A stretch of 56,279 bases of DNA from Helicobacter sp. (GCA_022511145.1 JAFLSC010000010.1:1-56279), one strand, 5' to 3'; counted from the stretch's first letter, positions 25,799 through 36,292 are shown. Notes: a model not told the origin generated them from the letters alone. Made by a program: numbers and translations.

Positions 25799-27052
25799 AT
25801 GAAACAACAAAAATTTAGCCCAAATGATACCAAGCTTGATAAAAAAATCGTAGAGATTACTGAAAGAGCCGGCTTTAAAGTCGCTTTATTTTCTATGGCA
25901 GCAATGACAACACTTGGAAGTGCGGTGATTGCTTCATCTTTACCCTCAATCTCAAGGCATTTTGAGGAAATTTTACACAATCCAACTTCAGCTTTAGCCA
26001 GCTTTACTCTTGAACATTTGGATATTTTAACGCGTTTAGTTTTGACAATCCCTGCAATTTTTGTGGTATTTTTATCTCCATTTGCAGGAATGCTTATGGA
26101 TAAATTTGGCAAATTAAGATTTGTTTTTCCTGCTATGATTATATGGACTTTATCGGGTGTGAGTGGGTTTTTTCTCAATGATATTTATGCAATTTTAATT
26201 TCAAGGGCGATTTTTGGAATAGCAACAACTTTTATAATGACAGGAGCTTCGGCTTTGCTTGGAGATTATTACAGCCACGGGGGCTTTAATCGCAGAGCAA
26301 ATGCCCTTTCTTGGCAGGGATTTTTTTGTGCTGTAGGAGGTGCATTTTTTATTTGTATTGCCGGTTATGTTTCAAGCTATTCTTGGCGTTATCCTTTTTT
26401 GGTTTATGGGCTTGGAATTTTAATCACGCTTTTAGCTTTTGTGTATCTTTTTGAGCCTAAATTCATCAAATTTTATCCGAAAAAATCCACCGACGAAAAG
26501 GTAAATTATTGGCAGTTTTTTCCTATATATTTTATAGGATTTTTCATTATGGTGGTTTATTATATTTCTCCTACGCAACTTCCGTATTATATCGAAGAAC
26601 ATTTAGGGCTAGAACCTAAATACATAGGGCTTGCAATGTCTGTGTCTGCTTTTTGCTATGGCTTATTTTCTTTAAGTTACAAAAATATAATCAAACACTT
26701 AAATACCAAGCAAATTTATATCTTAACGCTTTTTGTCGTGGGAAGCTCTTTTTTGCTTTTATATTTACACCATAGCTTTGTCTCTGTTTTAATATCTTTA
26801 GCTTTGCTTGGAACAGGTGGAGGCATTATGCTCGTCAATAATGCTGCTTATTTGTTTTCAATCTGCCCAGAATATGCAAGGGCTAGAGCTTATGGAATTT
26901 TAGCAAGTTGCATATTTTTAGGGCAATTTCTCTCCCCTCTTATCTCTCAACCCATAGTAAGACAAATCGGGCTTATTCCTATGTTTTTGGTTTGGGCTAT
27001 CATAGTTTATATTGTGATTATTCCTTTTTTATTCTTAAAAACCAAAGCATAA
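25799..27052 (+). CDS. MFS transporter
   Basis: A 417-residue inner-membrane transporter with about 12 membrane segments. The loop 2-3 motif appears as GMLMDKFGKLRFVFPAM. Related proteins are drug/metabolite exporters of the YnfM/arabinose-efflux type; substrate unknown. It is divergent from gabD with a 167-nt gap holding both promoters. No clear Shine-Dalgarno precedes ATG 25799, but the reading frame and hydrophobicity are convincing. Confidence 0.88.
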   Translation: MKQQKFSPNDTKLDKKIVEITERAGFKVALFSMAAMTTLGSAVIASSLPSISRHFEEILHNPTSALASFTLEHLDILTRLVLTIPAIFVVFLSPFAGMLMDKFGKLRFVFPAMIIWTLSGVSGFFLNDIYAILISRAIFGIATTFIMTGASALLGDYYSHGGFNRRANALSWQGFFCAVGGAFFICIAGYVSSYSWRYPFLVYGLGILITLLAFVYLFEPKFIKFYPKKSTDEKVNYWQFFPIYFIGFFIMVVYYISPTQLPYYIEEHLGLEPKYIGLAMSVSAFCYGLFSLSYKNIIKHLNTKQIYILTLFVVGSSFLLLYLHHSFVSVLISLALLGTGGGIMLVNNAAYLFSICPEYARARAYGILASCIFLGQFLSPLISQPIVRQIGLIPMFLVWAIIVYIVIIPFLFLKTKA

Positions 27053-27101
27053 ATTTATAGAAATTTTCATACAATTTTGCTTTCATTTTTTAGGAGTTTT
27101 A

Positions 27102-28151
27102 ATGTCAAAAATCACAAATACCCTTAACAGCAAGTATTTAGAGAATGATATATTTATACAACGATACATTAAACCTAATATTTCTTGGTATGCTTCTTAT
27201 CTAACAGGAAAAAGAGGAATTTCAAGGGTTTTTAAAATTCCTTATGCCGCTTTGATGAAAAAATTTTTCTTAAAATCCTATTTTGAAAAAAGAGTTTTGG
27301 AAGGTAAGGTGGATTTGCCCTATTTAGAACTTGTTTTAACGACAAAATGCACAATGCGTTGCGAGTCTTGTAATAATATGATGCAATATTTCTCGCCGCA
27401 AAAGCAATACGCTTCAACCCTAAAGGGTATCAAAACAAGTTTAGAAGTTTTGCTTTCTAAAGTTGATAGTATAGCAAGAGTGAGGATTATGGGAGGAGAG
27501 CCCTTGTTGTTTAAAGAATTACCAGAACTTGTAGAATATTTAGAAAACACAAAACAAATTTACACTTTTGACTTTTTAACAAATGCAACCATAGATTTTA
27601 GTGATAAATTAATGGAGGCAATGAAAAAATCTGATAAGTTAAGAAAAATCAGTATTTCAGATTATACAAAATCCCCAAATCTCAAGGTAAAACTCAAACA
27701 AAAAGAAATTATGGAAAAGTTAGAAAAAGCAAAAATTGCTTGGTCTTTTAACACAACAGACCATTGGTATGATGTGGATAAAATTTATAAAAGAAACCGC
27801 AACAAAGATGAAATTATTGCTAATCACAATGCTTGTGGAATGTCTTGTGTCAGTTTGATGAGTGCAGAAGGGATTCGTAACGAAGAAGGCAAGCTCAAAG
27901 AAAATGCTCACGCCTTAGCTCCAAAAGGAGCAATTTTTGTTTGTCCCGTGGCAAGTTCTTTATCGCGTCTTAATGGCTTGGAAGAATTTGAGGGTGATTT
28001 TATCAATTTAGAAGATGAAAAACAAAGATTTTTAGATTTTTATGTGCAAGATTTTTTTAAAGCTTGTGATTATTGCCACGATTGGAGTAAGCCTATAAAG
28101 AAAATTCCTATTGGAATACAAACTGATGAAATTTTGGAACTCAAACCTTAA
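27102..28151 (+). CDS. Radical SAM protein
   Basis: A 349-residue protein with the cluster motif C83-x3-C87-x2-C90 in TKCTMRCESC, followed by IMGGEPLL (the GGE SAM-binding motif), so it should bind a 4Fe-4S cluster and cleave S-adenosylmethionine. Additional Cys near the end (CGMSC, CP, CDYC) may hold an auxiliary cluster as in SPASM/twitch proteins. Substrate unknown; neighbours (MFS transporter before, M48 lipoprotein after) give no firm clue. AGGAG precedes ATG 27102; the next gene starts 8 nt after its stop. Confidence 0.87.
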   Translation: MSKITNTLNSKYLENDIFIQRYIKPNISWYASYLTGKRGISRVFKIPYAALMKKFFLKSYFEKRVLEGKVDLPYLELVLTTKCTMRCESCNNMMQYFSPQKQYASTLKGIKTSLEVLLSKVDSIARVRIMGGEPLLFKELPELVEYLENTKQIYTFDFLTNATIDFSDKLMEAMKKSDKLRKISISDYTKSPNLKVKLKQKEIMEKLEKAKIAWSFNTTDHWYDVDKIYKRNRNKDEIIANHNACGMSCVSLMSAEGIRNEEGKLKENAHALAPKGAIFVCPVASSLSRLNGLEEFEGDFINLEDEKQRFLDFYVQDFFKACDYCHDWSKPIKKIPIGIQTDEILELKP

Positions 28152-28159
28152 GGAAAAAA

Positions 28160-28897
28160 ATGAAAAAAATCTTATTTGTAGCATTAATCCTCTTTTTTGC
28201 TGCTTGTTCGACAACAACCTACACCAATCGCTCACAATTAATGCTCATTGATGAAAAAGAAGAAGCTCAATTAGGATTGCAAAGTGCCAAATCTATTCTC
28301 AAGGAATCCAAAGTCATCACAAACACAGCCCAAAGTCAGCAAGTCAAAAGAGTGGGTGAAAAAATTGCCAAAGTCGCCAATAAGCCTGATTTTCAATGGG
28401 AGTTTTATTTGATTGATGATGAAATCATCAATGCCTTTTGTTTGCCCGGAGGAAAAGTCTTTGTTTATACAGGTTTAATGGAACTTGTCCAAAATGATGA
28501 TGAACTCGCTGTTGTTATAGGGCACGAAGTCGCTCACGCCATTTTGCGACACGGAGCAGAAAGAATGAGTATGCAAAGCATTCAAGGGACGTTAGGGGGT
28601 ATTTTAGGAATTGTTTTAGATATTGCTACGCCAAGTTATTCTCAAGCTTTCCAAACAGCCTATGGTTTAGGAAGTAATGTGGGTATAATGCTCCCTTATA
28701 GCCGAAGCCACGAACTAGAAGCTGATGAAGTGGGGATTTTATTAATGAAAGAAGCAGGTTATAACCCCCAATATGCTCTAACTTTTTGGAAAAAAATGGC
28801 TGAAAAAAGTCAAGGGGGTAACTTAGATTTTCTCTCTACGCACCCTAATGATAAAGAAAGAATCCAAAAAATCCAAGCAATTTTAAATAAAGGATAA
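28160..28897 (+). CDS. M48-family metallopeptidase lipoprotein
   Basis: A 245-residue lipoprotein: signal peptide with lipobox FFAAC (Cys16), then a peptidase M48 domain with zinc motif HEVAH (122-126) and the third ligand in SHELEADEVG. Similar to LoiP/YcaL-type proteases that act on misfolded outer-membrane proteins. It is probably anchored in the outer membrane facing the periplasm. It is translated 8 nt after the radical SAM gene, so cotranscribed. AAGGAAAAAA precedes ATG 28160. Confidence 0.9.
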   Translation: MKKILFVALILFFAACSTTTYTNRSQLMLIDEKEEAQLGLQSAKSILKESKVITNTAQSQQVKRVGEKIAKVANKPDFQWEFYLIDDEIINAFCLPGGKVFVYTGLMELVQNDDELAVVIGHEVAHAILRHGAERMSMQSIQGTLGGILGIVLDIATPSYSQAFQTAYGLGSNVGIMLPYSRSHELEADEVGILLMKEAGYNPQYALTFWKKMAEKSQGGNLDFLSTHPNDKERIQKIQAILNKG

Positions 28898-28962
28898 AAT
28901 TTATTTTATTTATTAAGATTTTTTTAATACTTTCAAGACTCATAAAACCCACATAAGCGATT

Positions 28963-29445
28963 TTATGCCTCATCATTTCTTTTATAATCACCGCTTTTAC
29001 CGCCACTTTTTTCAAGTAAGCAAATTTGTGAAATCTCCATCGCCTTATCGATTGCCTTAACCATATCATAAATTGTTAAAAGCCCAATAGAAACAGCCAT
29101 TAAAGCTTCCATTTCAACACCCGTTTGCCCTTTTGTTTTAACACTCACAATAAGCTCAAAAGTGTATTTTTCGGGCATTTCATTAATTTTACAATCCACA
29201 GAGGTTAAAAAAAGCGGGTGGCACATTGGAATCAAATCCGAAGTTTTCTTTGCTGCCATAATCGCCGCAATAATAGCTGTTTGGAGGACAGGACCCTTTT
29301 TAGTCTTTTGGTTTATCACTGCCAAAAAGGCTTCTTTTGACATCTTAATCTCTCCCCTAGCCCTTGCTATCCTCTCTGTTAAATCTTTATTTGAGACATC
29401 AACCATTTGCGGATTATTTTGCTTATCTAAATGCGTTAAATTCAC
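28963..29445 (-). CDS. moaC: Cyclic pyranopterin monophosphate synthase (MoaC)
   Basis: A 160-residue cytosolic enzyme, acting after MoaA, that forms cPMP in molybdenum-cofactor synthesis. Signature pieces: [48 protein letters not shown] and [29 protein letters not shown]. The start is GTG 29445 with AGGAGAGA upstream; it overlaps the pglB stop by 4 nt (GTGA), so it is translationally coupled to pglB, an odd partner for a cofactor gene. Confidence 0.95.
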   Translation of the reverse strand: MNLTHLDKQNNPQMVDVSNKDLTERIARARGEIKMSKEAFLAVINQKTKKGPVLQTAIIAAIMAAKKTSDLIPMCHPLFLTSVDCKINEMPEKYTFELIVSVKTKGQTGVEMEALMAVSIGLLTIYDMVKAIDKAMEISQICLLEKSGGKSGDYKRNDEA

Positions 29446-31460
29446 TCTCTCTCCTTTTTAAATTTCAAAACAATCATTTGAGAATTTTCTAAAATCTTGC
29501 TAAACCCCTCTAATTTTCCAAAAATCCCTTTAAGAAAGAAACTCTCCAAATAATCTTGCTCGCACAAAATCACCTTTTTGTTAGGAGCTTTTAAAGCGAT
29601 TAAATGGCTTTTTTCATCAAAAATTGTAGTTGTTTTAGAATCATAAAACGCCTTAAGGGTAAGCTCCGAGTCTTGCGTTTGCACTCTGCCACTTTTAATA
29701 TCTAAAACAACACCGCCTTTAAAATTGATTTGAGAGCCATTTTGACTTCTAGAAACCAAAAAGACTCCTTTAGGAAAAATCTTTCCGCTAAAAACATCAA
29801 TTTTACTAAATCCCTCAATAACCGAAAATATCTCAAGCATTCTTAGAGGCAAAATCACATACAAATCGCCCGAATAAGAAAATTTTAAATCTTGTCTTAA
29901 AAACCCTAGTAACTCCTCATCAGAAGTGAGATTTTCCTGTCTAATCAATTCTTCTAGACTTTGATTTGCTAAGATTAATTGAGCGATATTATAGCTTATT
30001 TTCTCTTCTTTAGAACTCAAAGCTAAACTTACAAGATAATTCCTCGCTTCATCATTTTTTCCTCCATTGCTAAAACTCTCTAATCTCGCATAATAACCAA
30101 TAGCATAGCCATAATCCCACCAAGATAATGCCTTATTGCCATATTCATAAGGGATTTGGCTCAAAATTTCAGCTTCTTTAGCATTTAAAACAGGGGCAAC
30201 AAGGTAATTTTGAATATGCTTTAAGTGAGGATAAAAGCTTGCAACCAAAAGCACACAAGCAAAACAATGCCTAAAGATTTTAAAGATTTTAGAATCCTTT
30301 ATAAAAATATATTTTAAAAATTCTCCCCATAAAATCCCAAGTCCCAAAGCAAGTATTGGCACAGCATAAATCGTATAACGCATTCCTTTAAAATAGGCAA
30401 ATGCACCTAAAATCAACAAAGGAGTAACCAAAATTAAACGCTTATCCTTAAAGATTCCAAGAATAATCCCACACAACCCCAAAACAAATAAAATCCAATG
30501 TCCACTAATGCGATAAACAAAACTCTGCCACGCTAGGCTTGACATTTCTGAAATTGTTGAAACAACGCCTAGATAATGTAATCCCTCTGTGTTTTTATTT
30601 GTTTGCATTGTCCAATACACGCTATTTTGCAGATAAGGAAAAAACCAAAACAACAAAACACCTAAAAATCCTCCTAACAAAACCCAAAACAACACTTTAA
30701 GAATTTTTTGGTTTTTTTGTAAAATCCCAAAGGTAATCCCCAAAAGCACCCAAACTCCTAAAAAATTAGGATAAAAAATGCCCCACAAAATCACAACCCC
30801 AAATCCCAAAACCAAGATTTTAAATTCATTTTCTTTTTTAAAAATCCCCACGCAGCACAAAATCCCCAAATAGCCTAAAAACACATAACGCAAAGAAGGA
30901 TAATAAAGCAGAGAAAAAGCAGACAAAACTAACAGCAATGCAAACAAAATAAAATTCCAGCGATTCCACAAAAATACGCTAAATACCAGCACACTAAGAG
31001 CTAAAACAATCACAAGCATATCCGTATCATAATACCCAAACATCGTGCGATTGTAATAACTCACCCCAATCCCGCTAATCACTCCCGCACACACGCTAGC
31101 ATAAAAACCACTACGATAGGCTAAAAGCATTATCGGAAACACACTCAAAGCCCCTAAAAATCCGGGCAAATAAAGCATAATTTGCTCTAGAGAAAAAGGA
31201 GTGCAACGCACCACAAAAGCTGTGATTTTAGAGAGCCACTCATTTGTCGGTGAAGAGGGTGTTTGTAACTTATCTTGCAAAATATCCCTTGCCCCTTGAG
31301 CGTAAAAATAGCCATCATTACTATTAATCATCAAAGCTTGTTGATAAAAATATTCAGTGTGTGATTGCATCACTAAGACATAATAAAATCTCACACCCAC
31401 ACAAAAACTATACACAAGCAGCATTAAAAGACAAAAAGTAAAAATATTGCTCCGTTTCAT
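29442..31460 (-). CDS. pglB: Single-subunit oligosaccharyltransferase PglB (STT3)
   Basis: A 672-residue membrane enzyme that moves a lipid-linked oligosaccharide onto Asn of periplasmic proteins. The N-terminal part has about 11-13 TM helices; metal-site residues correspond to D49 in NSNDGY and the GYYDTDML pair near 143-148. The TISE loop motif (302-305) and R361 are present. The periplasmic domain has WWDYG (447-451) and an MI motif ([11 protein letters not shown]). It is somewhat shorter than C. jejuni PglB. No other pgl genes are in the window, as known for Helicobacter species where pglB is unlinked to a pgl locus. Confidence 0.94.
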   Translation of the reverse strand: MKRSNIFTFCLLMLLVYSFCVGVRFYYVLVMQSHTEYFYQQALMINSNDGYFYAQGARDILQDKLQTPSSPTNEWLSKITAFVVRCTPFSLEQIMLYLPGFLGALSVFPIMLLAYRSGFYASVCAGVISGIGVSYYNRTMFGYYDTDMLVIVLALSVLVFSVFLWNRWNFILFALLLVLSAFSLLYYPSLRYVFLGYLGILCCVGIFKKENEFKILVLGFGVVILWGIFYPNFLGVWVLLGITFGILQKNQKILKVLFWVLLGGFLGVLLFWFFPYLQNSVYWTMQTNKNTEGLHYLGVVSTISEMSSLAWQSFVYRISGHWILFVLGLCGIILGIFKDKRLILVTPLLILGAFAYFKGMRYTIYAVPILALGLGILWGEFLKYIFIKDSKIFKIFRHCFACVLLVASFYPHLKHIQNYLVAPVLNAKEAEILSQIPYEYGNKALSWWDYGYAIGYYARLESFSNGGKNDEARNYLVSLALSSKEEKISYNIAQLILANQSLEELIRQENLTSDEELLGFLRQDLKFSYSGDLYVILPLRMLEIFSVIEGFSKIDVFSGKIFPKGVFLVSRSQNGSQINFKGGVVLDIKSGRVQTQDSELTLKAFYDSKTTTIFDEKSHLIALKAPNKKVILCEQDYLESFFLKGIFGKLEGFSKILENSQMIVLKFKKERE

Positions 31461-31549
31461 TCAAGTATTGTAGCATAAAAGCAATCACTAATGTTGAATA
31501 GCTTGTCATTGCAAGAAAATTCTACTTGTTTCAAATCCCCAAAAAACCT

Positions 31550-32212
31550 TTAATACAATACCACAAAGGTATGACGCGGTCCGTGTACTCCAAAAACGGT
31601 TTGTAGCTCTATATCCGCTGTCCTTGAAGGTCCTGCCACAAAGATAATATTCGTGGGTAAAACTTCACTTTTAGCTCTCTCTTTTTCATAATTTTTAATA
31701 AACTCCACACCCAAATAAAGATTTTCAACAATATTTTTTCTCTCTAATAAAAAAATACAATTATTTGTTACAAGTGAGGAGAGTCTTGGGGCATTTATAT
31801 TAGAACTTAAGCCAATAATTCCTAAGTTTGCAATCCCACAACGAGCCAACACGATAGAAGTATCAATCCCAAAAATCTCTTCTTTGCACTTATCGACACT
31901 TTGGGTATAAAGTTCAACTTTAAATTTTCCTTTCAAATCCTCACAACAGCAAGGTAAATCCTCATTGCAAAGCACCCTTTTGGCTTTGAGTTTATCCAAA
32001 ATCTCTCCTAAAGTAACAATAAGATTTTCTTTGGAGCTTTCATAAACTTCTGATTTGTTAGCAATTTGATTTTGGATATATTCTGCTAATAAATTCTCTT
32101 GCGTGATTTTCATCGGGCTTGTATATAAAGGCTCGGGGAATGAATGAGGATTTTTTGCCCCTCTAGCTTGCAAGGATTCTCTCACTTGATTTAAAATCGC
32201 TTCTTTACTCAT
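31550..32212 (-). CDS. lutC: LUD-domain lactate utilisation protein C
   Basis: A 220-residue cytosolic LUD-domain protein (LutC/YkgG family), a subunit of the non-flavin L-lactate dehydrogenase complex LutABC. It ends with the family pattern VAGPSRTADIELQTVFGVHGPRH. It overlaps lutB by 8 nt. A fragment of the GTCATTGCAAG-type repeat lies downstream (about 31500-31515). Confidence 0.92.
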   Translation of the reverse strand: MSKEAILNQVRESLQARGAKNPHSFPEPLYTSPMKITQENLLAEYIQNQIANKSEVYESSKENLIVTLGEILDKLKAKRVLCNEDLPCCCEDLKGKFKVELYTQSVDKCKEEIFGIDTSIVLARCGIANLGIIGLSSNINAPRLSSLVTNNCIFLLERKNIVENLYLGVEFIKNYEKERAKSEVLPTNIIFVAGPSRTADIELQTVFGVHGPRHTFVVLY

Positions 32213-33656
32213 AAATTACTCCTTGTAATTGTGCTACTTTTTGATGAAATCCACCGCTGATTTTGGGATATTTGCGGTATTTTACCCAAGCACTTAATCC
32301 CGGTAGCAAGGGAGCAAAAAACTGCCCTAAAAAGCCAAAATTTCCTACCAAGCTTAAAATAAACCGCCATTTTTTAGGCGTAGTAGCCACATTAGCAAAC
32401 TTTTTCATTAATGCTGCTTCTTTTGGATTTAGGGTGCTTCCATCATCACCAAAAATATTTTTTCTCCCCTGCCCTACTCGCTCACTTCTTAAATCCCTAA
32501 TAAGTTCTGCCAAAGGGATTTTTACAGGACAAACTTCACTGCAACGCCCACATAAAGAACACAAATCCAACATCGGACTGAATCGATTTAAGCCAAAAAG
32601 TTGCGGTGAAATCACTTCGCCAATCGGTCCGGGATAAGCACTCAAATAGGCGTGTCCTCCGATTTTATCATAAACAGGACAATGATTCAAACAAGTCCCA
32701 CAGCGAATGCAGCTCAAAGAGTGATAATAATGGGAATCTTTAAGCATTAAAGAGCGATGATTATCAAGCAAAATAATATGCACTTCTTTGGGTCCGTCTT
32801 TCTCACCTTCTTTTCTTGGGGAGCTGATAATATTATTATAACAAGTAACAGGAGCACCTGTGGCAGAGGGAATCAAAAGGGCATTAAGCAAACTTGCCTC
32901 CTCAAAAGATTCCACTACCTTTTCAATCCCACAAAAAGCAATATGAACATCACAAGCGGTGGTACTCATACGCCCATTACCTTCATTCTCTAAAAGCCAA
33001 ATTGCCCCCTCTTTAGCAATCGCAAAATTCGCTCCGCTTAAACCAATCGTAAATTCCTTAAACTCTTTTCTTAAATGCACCCTTGCAATCTCATTAAGTT
33101 TTTCAGGTTCAGATTCTAAAGGTGCGTTCAATTTATTTTTGAAAATCTCACCAATTTCATAGCGATTTTTGTGAATCGCAGGGACAACGATATGCACAGG
33201 CGGTTCATCAATGAGTTGGATAATCAACTCTCCCAAATCCGTTTCAATAGGCATAATCCCCTTGCTTTTCAAAAAAGCATTGAGATGCGTCTCCTCGCTT
33301 GCCATTGATTTACCTTTAAGGATTTTTGTCGCCTTTTTTTCTTGCAAGATTTGATACACAATCTCATTAGCCTCCAAAGGCGTGTTAGCCCAATGAATAG
33401 TTAAACCATTTTGGGTAGCTTTTGCCTCAAATTCCTCAAGCAACTTATCAAGCTTATTGAGATTTTTAAGTTTTAGGGCTTGTGCTTTCTCTCTTAATCC
33501 TTCCCAATCCAAAAAACGCGTCCCAATCAATCTTTGACGATTTGCCTTGAGCGTATCCATTCCGCTGCGTAGATTTTCTCTTAGCTGCTTATCTTGAAGT
33601 TTAATTTCTATAATATCGTGATATTGCTGTTTTGTTGTAGGGAGATTTTCACTCAT
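32205..33656 (-). CDS. lutB: Iron-sulfur lactate utilisation protein B
   Basis: A 483-residue protein of the LutABC complex. The N-terminal LUD domain (about 60-290) is followed by two ferredoxin-like clusters, CIRCGTCLNHCP and CSLCGRCSEVCP (about 305-375), which pass electrons from lactate toward LutA/quinone. The end carries the usual Lut_C region. It starts 12 nt after lutA and overlaps lutC. Confidence 0.94.
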   Translation of the reverse strand: MSENLPTTKQQYHDIIEIKLQDKQLRENLRSGMDTLKANRQRLIGTRFLDWEGLREKAQALKLKNLNKLDKLLEEFEAKATQNGLTIHWANTPLEANEIVYQILQEKKATKILKGKSMASEETHLNAFLKSKGIMPIETDLGELIIQLIDEPPVHIVVPAIHKNRYEIGEIFKNKLNAPLESEPEKLNEIARVHLRKEFKEFTIGLSGANFAIAKEGAIWLLENEGNGRMSTTACDVHIAFCGIEKVVESFEEASLLNALLIPSATGAPVTCYNNIISSPRKEGEKDGPKEVHIILLDNHRSLMLKDSHYYHSLSCIRCGTCLNHCPVYDKIGGHAYLSAYPGPIGEVISPQLFGLNRFSPMLDLCSLCGRCSEVCPVKIPLAELIRDLRSERVGQGRKNIFGDDGSTLNPKEAALMKKFANVATTPKKWRFILSLVGNFGFLGQFFAPLLPGLSAWVKYRKYPKISGGFHQKVAQLQGVIYE

Positions 33657-33667
33657 TTTTTCCTCCT

Positions 33668-34393
33668 TTAAAGCCCAATTCGTTGCGCTAGAAAATCATA
33701 CCAATGCAAAGCTTGGATATTTATGCCTTGTTTTTGCATTGCTCCGCTGATATTCAGCAAACAACCCGAATCCGCACTTAAAAGGCAATCCACACCGCGG
33801 CTTTGTATATCTTGCACTTTTTGTGTAACCATTGCATTAGAGATTTCTGGCTCTTTAATACTAAAAGTCCCACCAAATCCACAACATTCCTCTTCTCGTT
33901 CTAGCTCAATAAGTTCAACATTTTTTAAACTTCTCAAAAGTGATTTTGCCGCTTCAATACATTTTGCCCCTCTTAAAGCGTGGCAGTTACTATGCCAAGT
34001 TACTTTAATGGGGTTACCCTTATCCTCATATTTGACTTTTAAGACTTCAAACAAAAATTCACTAAGCTCATAAACCCTTTTGGCAAAATCTTTGGCTTGT
34101 TTTTCATAGGAAGTCCCCTCAAACAAAAGAGGATAATCCACTCTCATCATAGTTGCACAAGAACCGCTTGGCACAACAATAGGCTCTTCCCCTTGGAGCA
34201 AATCCATTGTATGCAACGCAATCTCTTTGGTTTCCTCGTTGTAACCTGAATTGAAACTTGGCTGCCCACAACAGGTTTGATTTTTCTTAAAAACAACCTC
34301 TACGCCTTCTTTTTGCAAGAGTTTAATGCATACGATACAAGTATCAGCAAACGCACAAGCCCCTAAACAAGTAGAAAAAAAGAAAACTCGCAT
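33668..34393 (-). CDS. lutA: Cysteine-rich lactate utilisation protein A
   Basis: A 241-residue LutA/YkgE protein with two CCG domains: CCGQPSFNSG and CCGFGGTFS, which hold iron-sulfur clusters in this family, plus an N-terminal FFSTCLGACAF. It works with LutB and LutC to oxidise L-lactate to pyruvate. ATG 34393 has AGGAG 6 nt upstream and is preferred over TTG 34396. It heads the lutABC operon, divergent from lctP across a 242-nt control region. Confidence 0.94.
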   Translation of the reverse strand: MRVFFFSTCLGACAFADTCIVCIKLLQKEGVEVVFKKNQTCCGQPSFNSGYNEETKEIALHTMDLLQGEEPIVVPSGSCATMMRVDYPLLFEGTSYEKQAKDFAKRVYELSEFLFEVLKVKYEDKGNPIKVTWHSNCHALRGAKCIEAAKSLLRSLKNVELIELEREEECCGFGGTFSIKEPEISNAMVTQKVQDIQSRGVDCLLSADSGCLLNISGAMQKQGINIQALHWYDFLAQRIGL

Positions 34394-34594
34394 CAATTCT
34401 CCTTCTTGGGATTTTTCAGTATTTTTAAATTTATCACAAATATCTTTATGCTTTCTTTATTTTATTAAAATTTTGAAATATAAAACCATTCTCAACACAC
34501 TAAATCCCTAATCAATTTACAAAAAGTAACATTATTTTTCAATTTATTTGAAGTTTATAAAAACTCAATATTTTGCAAGATGCCTTACATTAAA

Positions 34595-34609
34595 ATTGTA
34601 ACATACAAT
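34595..34609. promoter_or_regulatory. Palindromic operator candidate before lctP
   Basis: ATTGTA-ACA-TACAAT, a perfect 6-bp inverted repeat with a 3-nt centre, 26 nt before the lctP ATG. It partly overlaps a -10-like TAAAAT (34591-34596), so a bound protein would block transcription. It could coordinate lctP and, less directly, lutABC. No regulator gene lies next to it. Confidence 0.45.
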
Positions 34610-34635
34610 CTTGAAATTAGAGTAGAGGAGCTTTT

Positions 34636-36288
34636 ATGGAATGGATACAAAACTATGACCCACTCAATAATTTACTATTAAGTGCGTTAGTTGCTTTCTT
34701 GCCGATTGCTTGTTTTTTAGCTTGTTTGCTTGTTTTTAAGCTTAAGGGCTATCAGGCTGGATTTTTAACCGTGATTTTAGCCTCAATCTTAGCGACTTTT
34801 GCTTATGATATGCCTTTCTCGCTTGTAGGAGCAAGCTTTATACAAGGTTTTGCACAAGGAATGTGGCCTATTGCTTGGATTATTATTGCAGCGATTTTTC
34901 TTTACAAACTTTCAATCAAATCTGGTTCTTTTGAGATTATCAAACAAAGTGTCATTACTATTACGCCTGACCATCGGATTCAAGTCATACTCATTGGTTT
35001 TTGTTTTGGTTCCTTTTTAGAAGGTGCTATTGGTTTTGGAGGACCTGTGGCAATCACAGCAGCTCTACTTGTCGGACTTGGACTCAAACCGCTTTATGCT
35101 GCAGGACTTTGTTTGATAGCAAATACCGCTCCTGTGGCTTTTGGTGCAGTGGGAATCCCCATTATTGCAATGACAAATCTCATCGGCATTGAGCAAAATG
35201 GTGTCTCTGCAATGGTAGGGAGAATGCTTGTGCCTTTAAGTTTAAGTGTGCCTTTTTTTATTGTCTTTTTAATGGACGGATTAAAGGGTGTCAGAGAGAC
35301 TTTTCCTGCGATTTTTGTGGCTGCCCTTAGCTTTACAGCAACGCAATTTTTAAGCTCAAACTTCTTAGGTGCAGAGCTTCCTGATATTGTCTCTGCTATC
35401 GTTTCATTAGTCTGCACAACTTTATTCTTAAAGATTTGGCAACCCAAAAATATTTTTCGCCTTGATGACCAAAAAGATTTTACCCAAACAAACACACTAG
35501 AGATAGGCACAATTTTCCGTGCTTGGCTACCTTTTATTCTTTTGGTTGCGTGTATTATTATTTGGACACAACCTTGGTTTAAGGCTCTTTTTGATAAGGG
35601 AAACATTTTAGATTATACACGTGTTATCATCGCTTCTAATAATGTTCTAGGCTTGATTAAAACACCCAGTGGTGCAAATGTTGATTTGGTTATGCCTATT
35701 AGTTTTATTGGAGGACAAGCCGGAACTGCAATCCTTTTAGCTGCTTTTTTAACGATTTGGATTTTGAAAATCAAAGCAAACGAAGCTGCGGATTGTTTTT
35801 GGGATACGCTTAAAGAAATGGCAATCCCTTGTATTACCATTGGGCTTGTGGTTGCTTTTGCTTTTGTTTCAAGAAATAGCGGTATGAGTGCGACTTTAGG
35901 AGAATTTTTTGCTAAAACTACGGGCAATGCCTTTGCATTCTTTAGCCCTGTGATTGGTTGGCTTGGTGTGTTTATCACCGGTAGTGATACTAGTTCTAAT
36001 ATTCTTTTTGGACCACTCCAACAAACTAGTGCCTTAAATCTTGGCATTAAGGAAACCTTATTCTTAGCAGCAAACTCTGTGGGTGGCGTTGTGGGTAAAA
36101 TGATTAGCCCACAAAGTATTGCGATTGCGTGTGCGGCGGTGGGATTAGTCGGCAAAGAATCTGACCTCTTTAAATTCACTTTGAAATACTCTATTGCCTT
36201 TATTATTATCATAGGGATTTGGACTTTTGTTATTGCAACCTTCTTAGGCGGAATTATCCCTGATGCGGTTTTGCTTCAAACAAAATAA
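34636..36288 (+). CDS. lctP: L-lactate permease
   Basis: A 550-residue inner-membrane lactate:proton symporter (LctP/LldP family) with 12 or more TM helices. Recognisable: FLEGAIGFGGPVAITAALL and FFSPVIGWLGVFITGSDTSSNILFG. It imports the substrate for the divergent lutABC enzymes, forming a lactate divergon. GAGGAG precedes ATG 34636. A strong hairpin terminator starts 5 nt after its stop. Confidence 0.95.
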   Translation: MEWIQNYDPLNNLLLSALVAFLPIACFLACLLVFKLKGYQAGFLTVILASILATFAYDMPFSLVGASFIQGFAQGMWPIAWIIIAAIFLYKLSIKSGSFEIIKQSVITITPDHRIQVILIGFCFGSFLEGAIGFGGPVAITAALLVGLGLKPLYAAGLCLIANTAPVAFGAVGIPIIAMTNLIGIEQNGVSAMVGRMLVPLSLSVPFFIVFLMDGLKGVRETFPAIFVAALSFTATQFLSSNFLGAELPDIVSAIVSLVCTTLFLKIWQPKNIFRLDDQKDFTQTNTLEIGTIFRAWLPFILLVACIIIWTQPWFKALFDKGNILDYTRVIIASNNVLGLIKTPSGANVDLVMPISFIGGQAGTAILLAAFLTIWILKIKANEAADCFWDTLKEMAIPCITIGLVVAFAFVSRNSGMSATLGEFFAKTTGNAFAFFSPVIGWLGVFITGSDTSSNILFGPLQQTSALNLGIKETLFLAANSVGGVVGKMISPQSIAIACAAVGLVGKESDLFKFTLKYSIAFIIIIGIWTFVIATFLGGIIPDAVLLQTK

Positions 36289-36292
36289 CTTA

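Noticed and set aside
25756..26178. 140-codon minus-strand frame over the MFS gene start
   Set aside because: Antisense to a clear membrane-protein gene and it covers the gabD/MFS promoter region; composition is not protein-like.
35613..36212. 199-codon minus-strand frame, and another at 35094-35606, opposite lctP
   Set aside because: Both are mirror frames of a strongly conserved permease gene, with Pro/Ala/Lys-rich unnatural sequence and no ribosome site.
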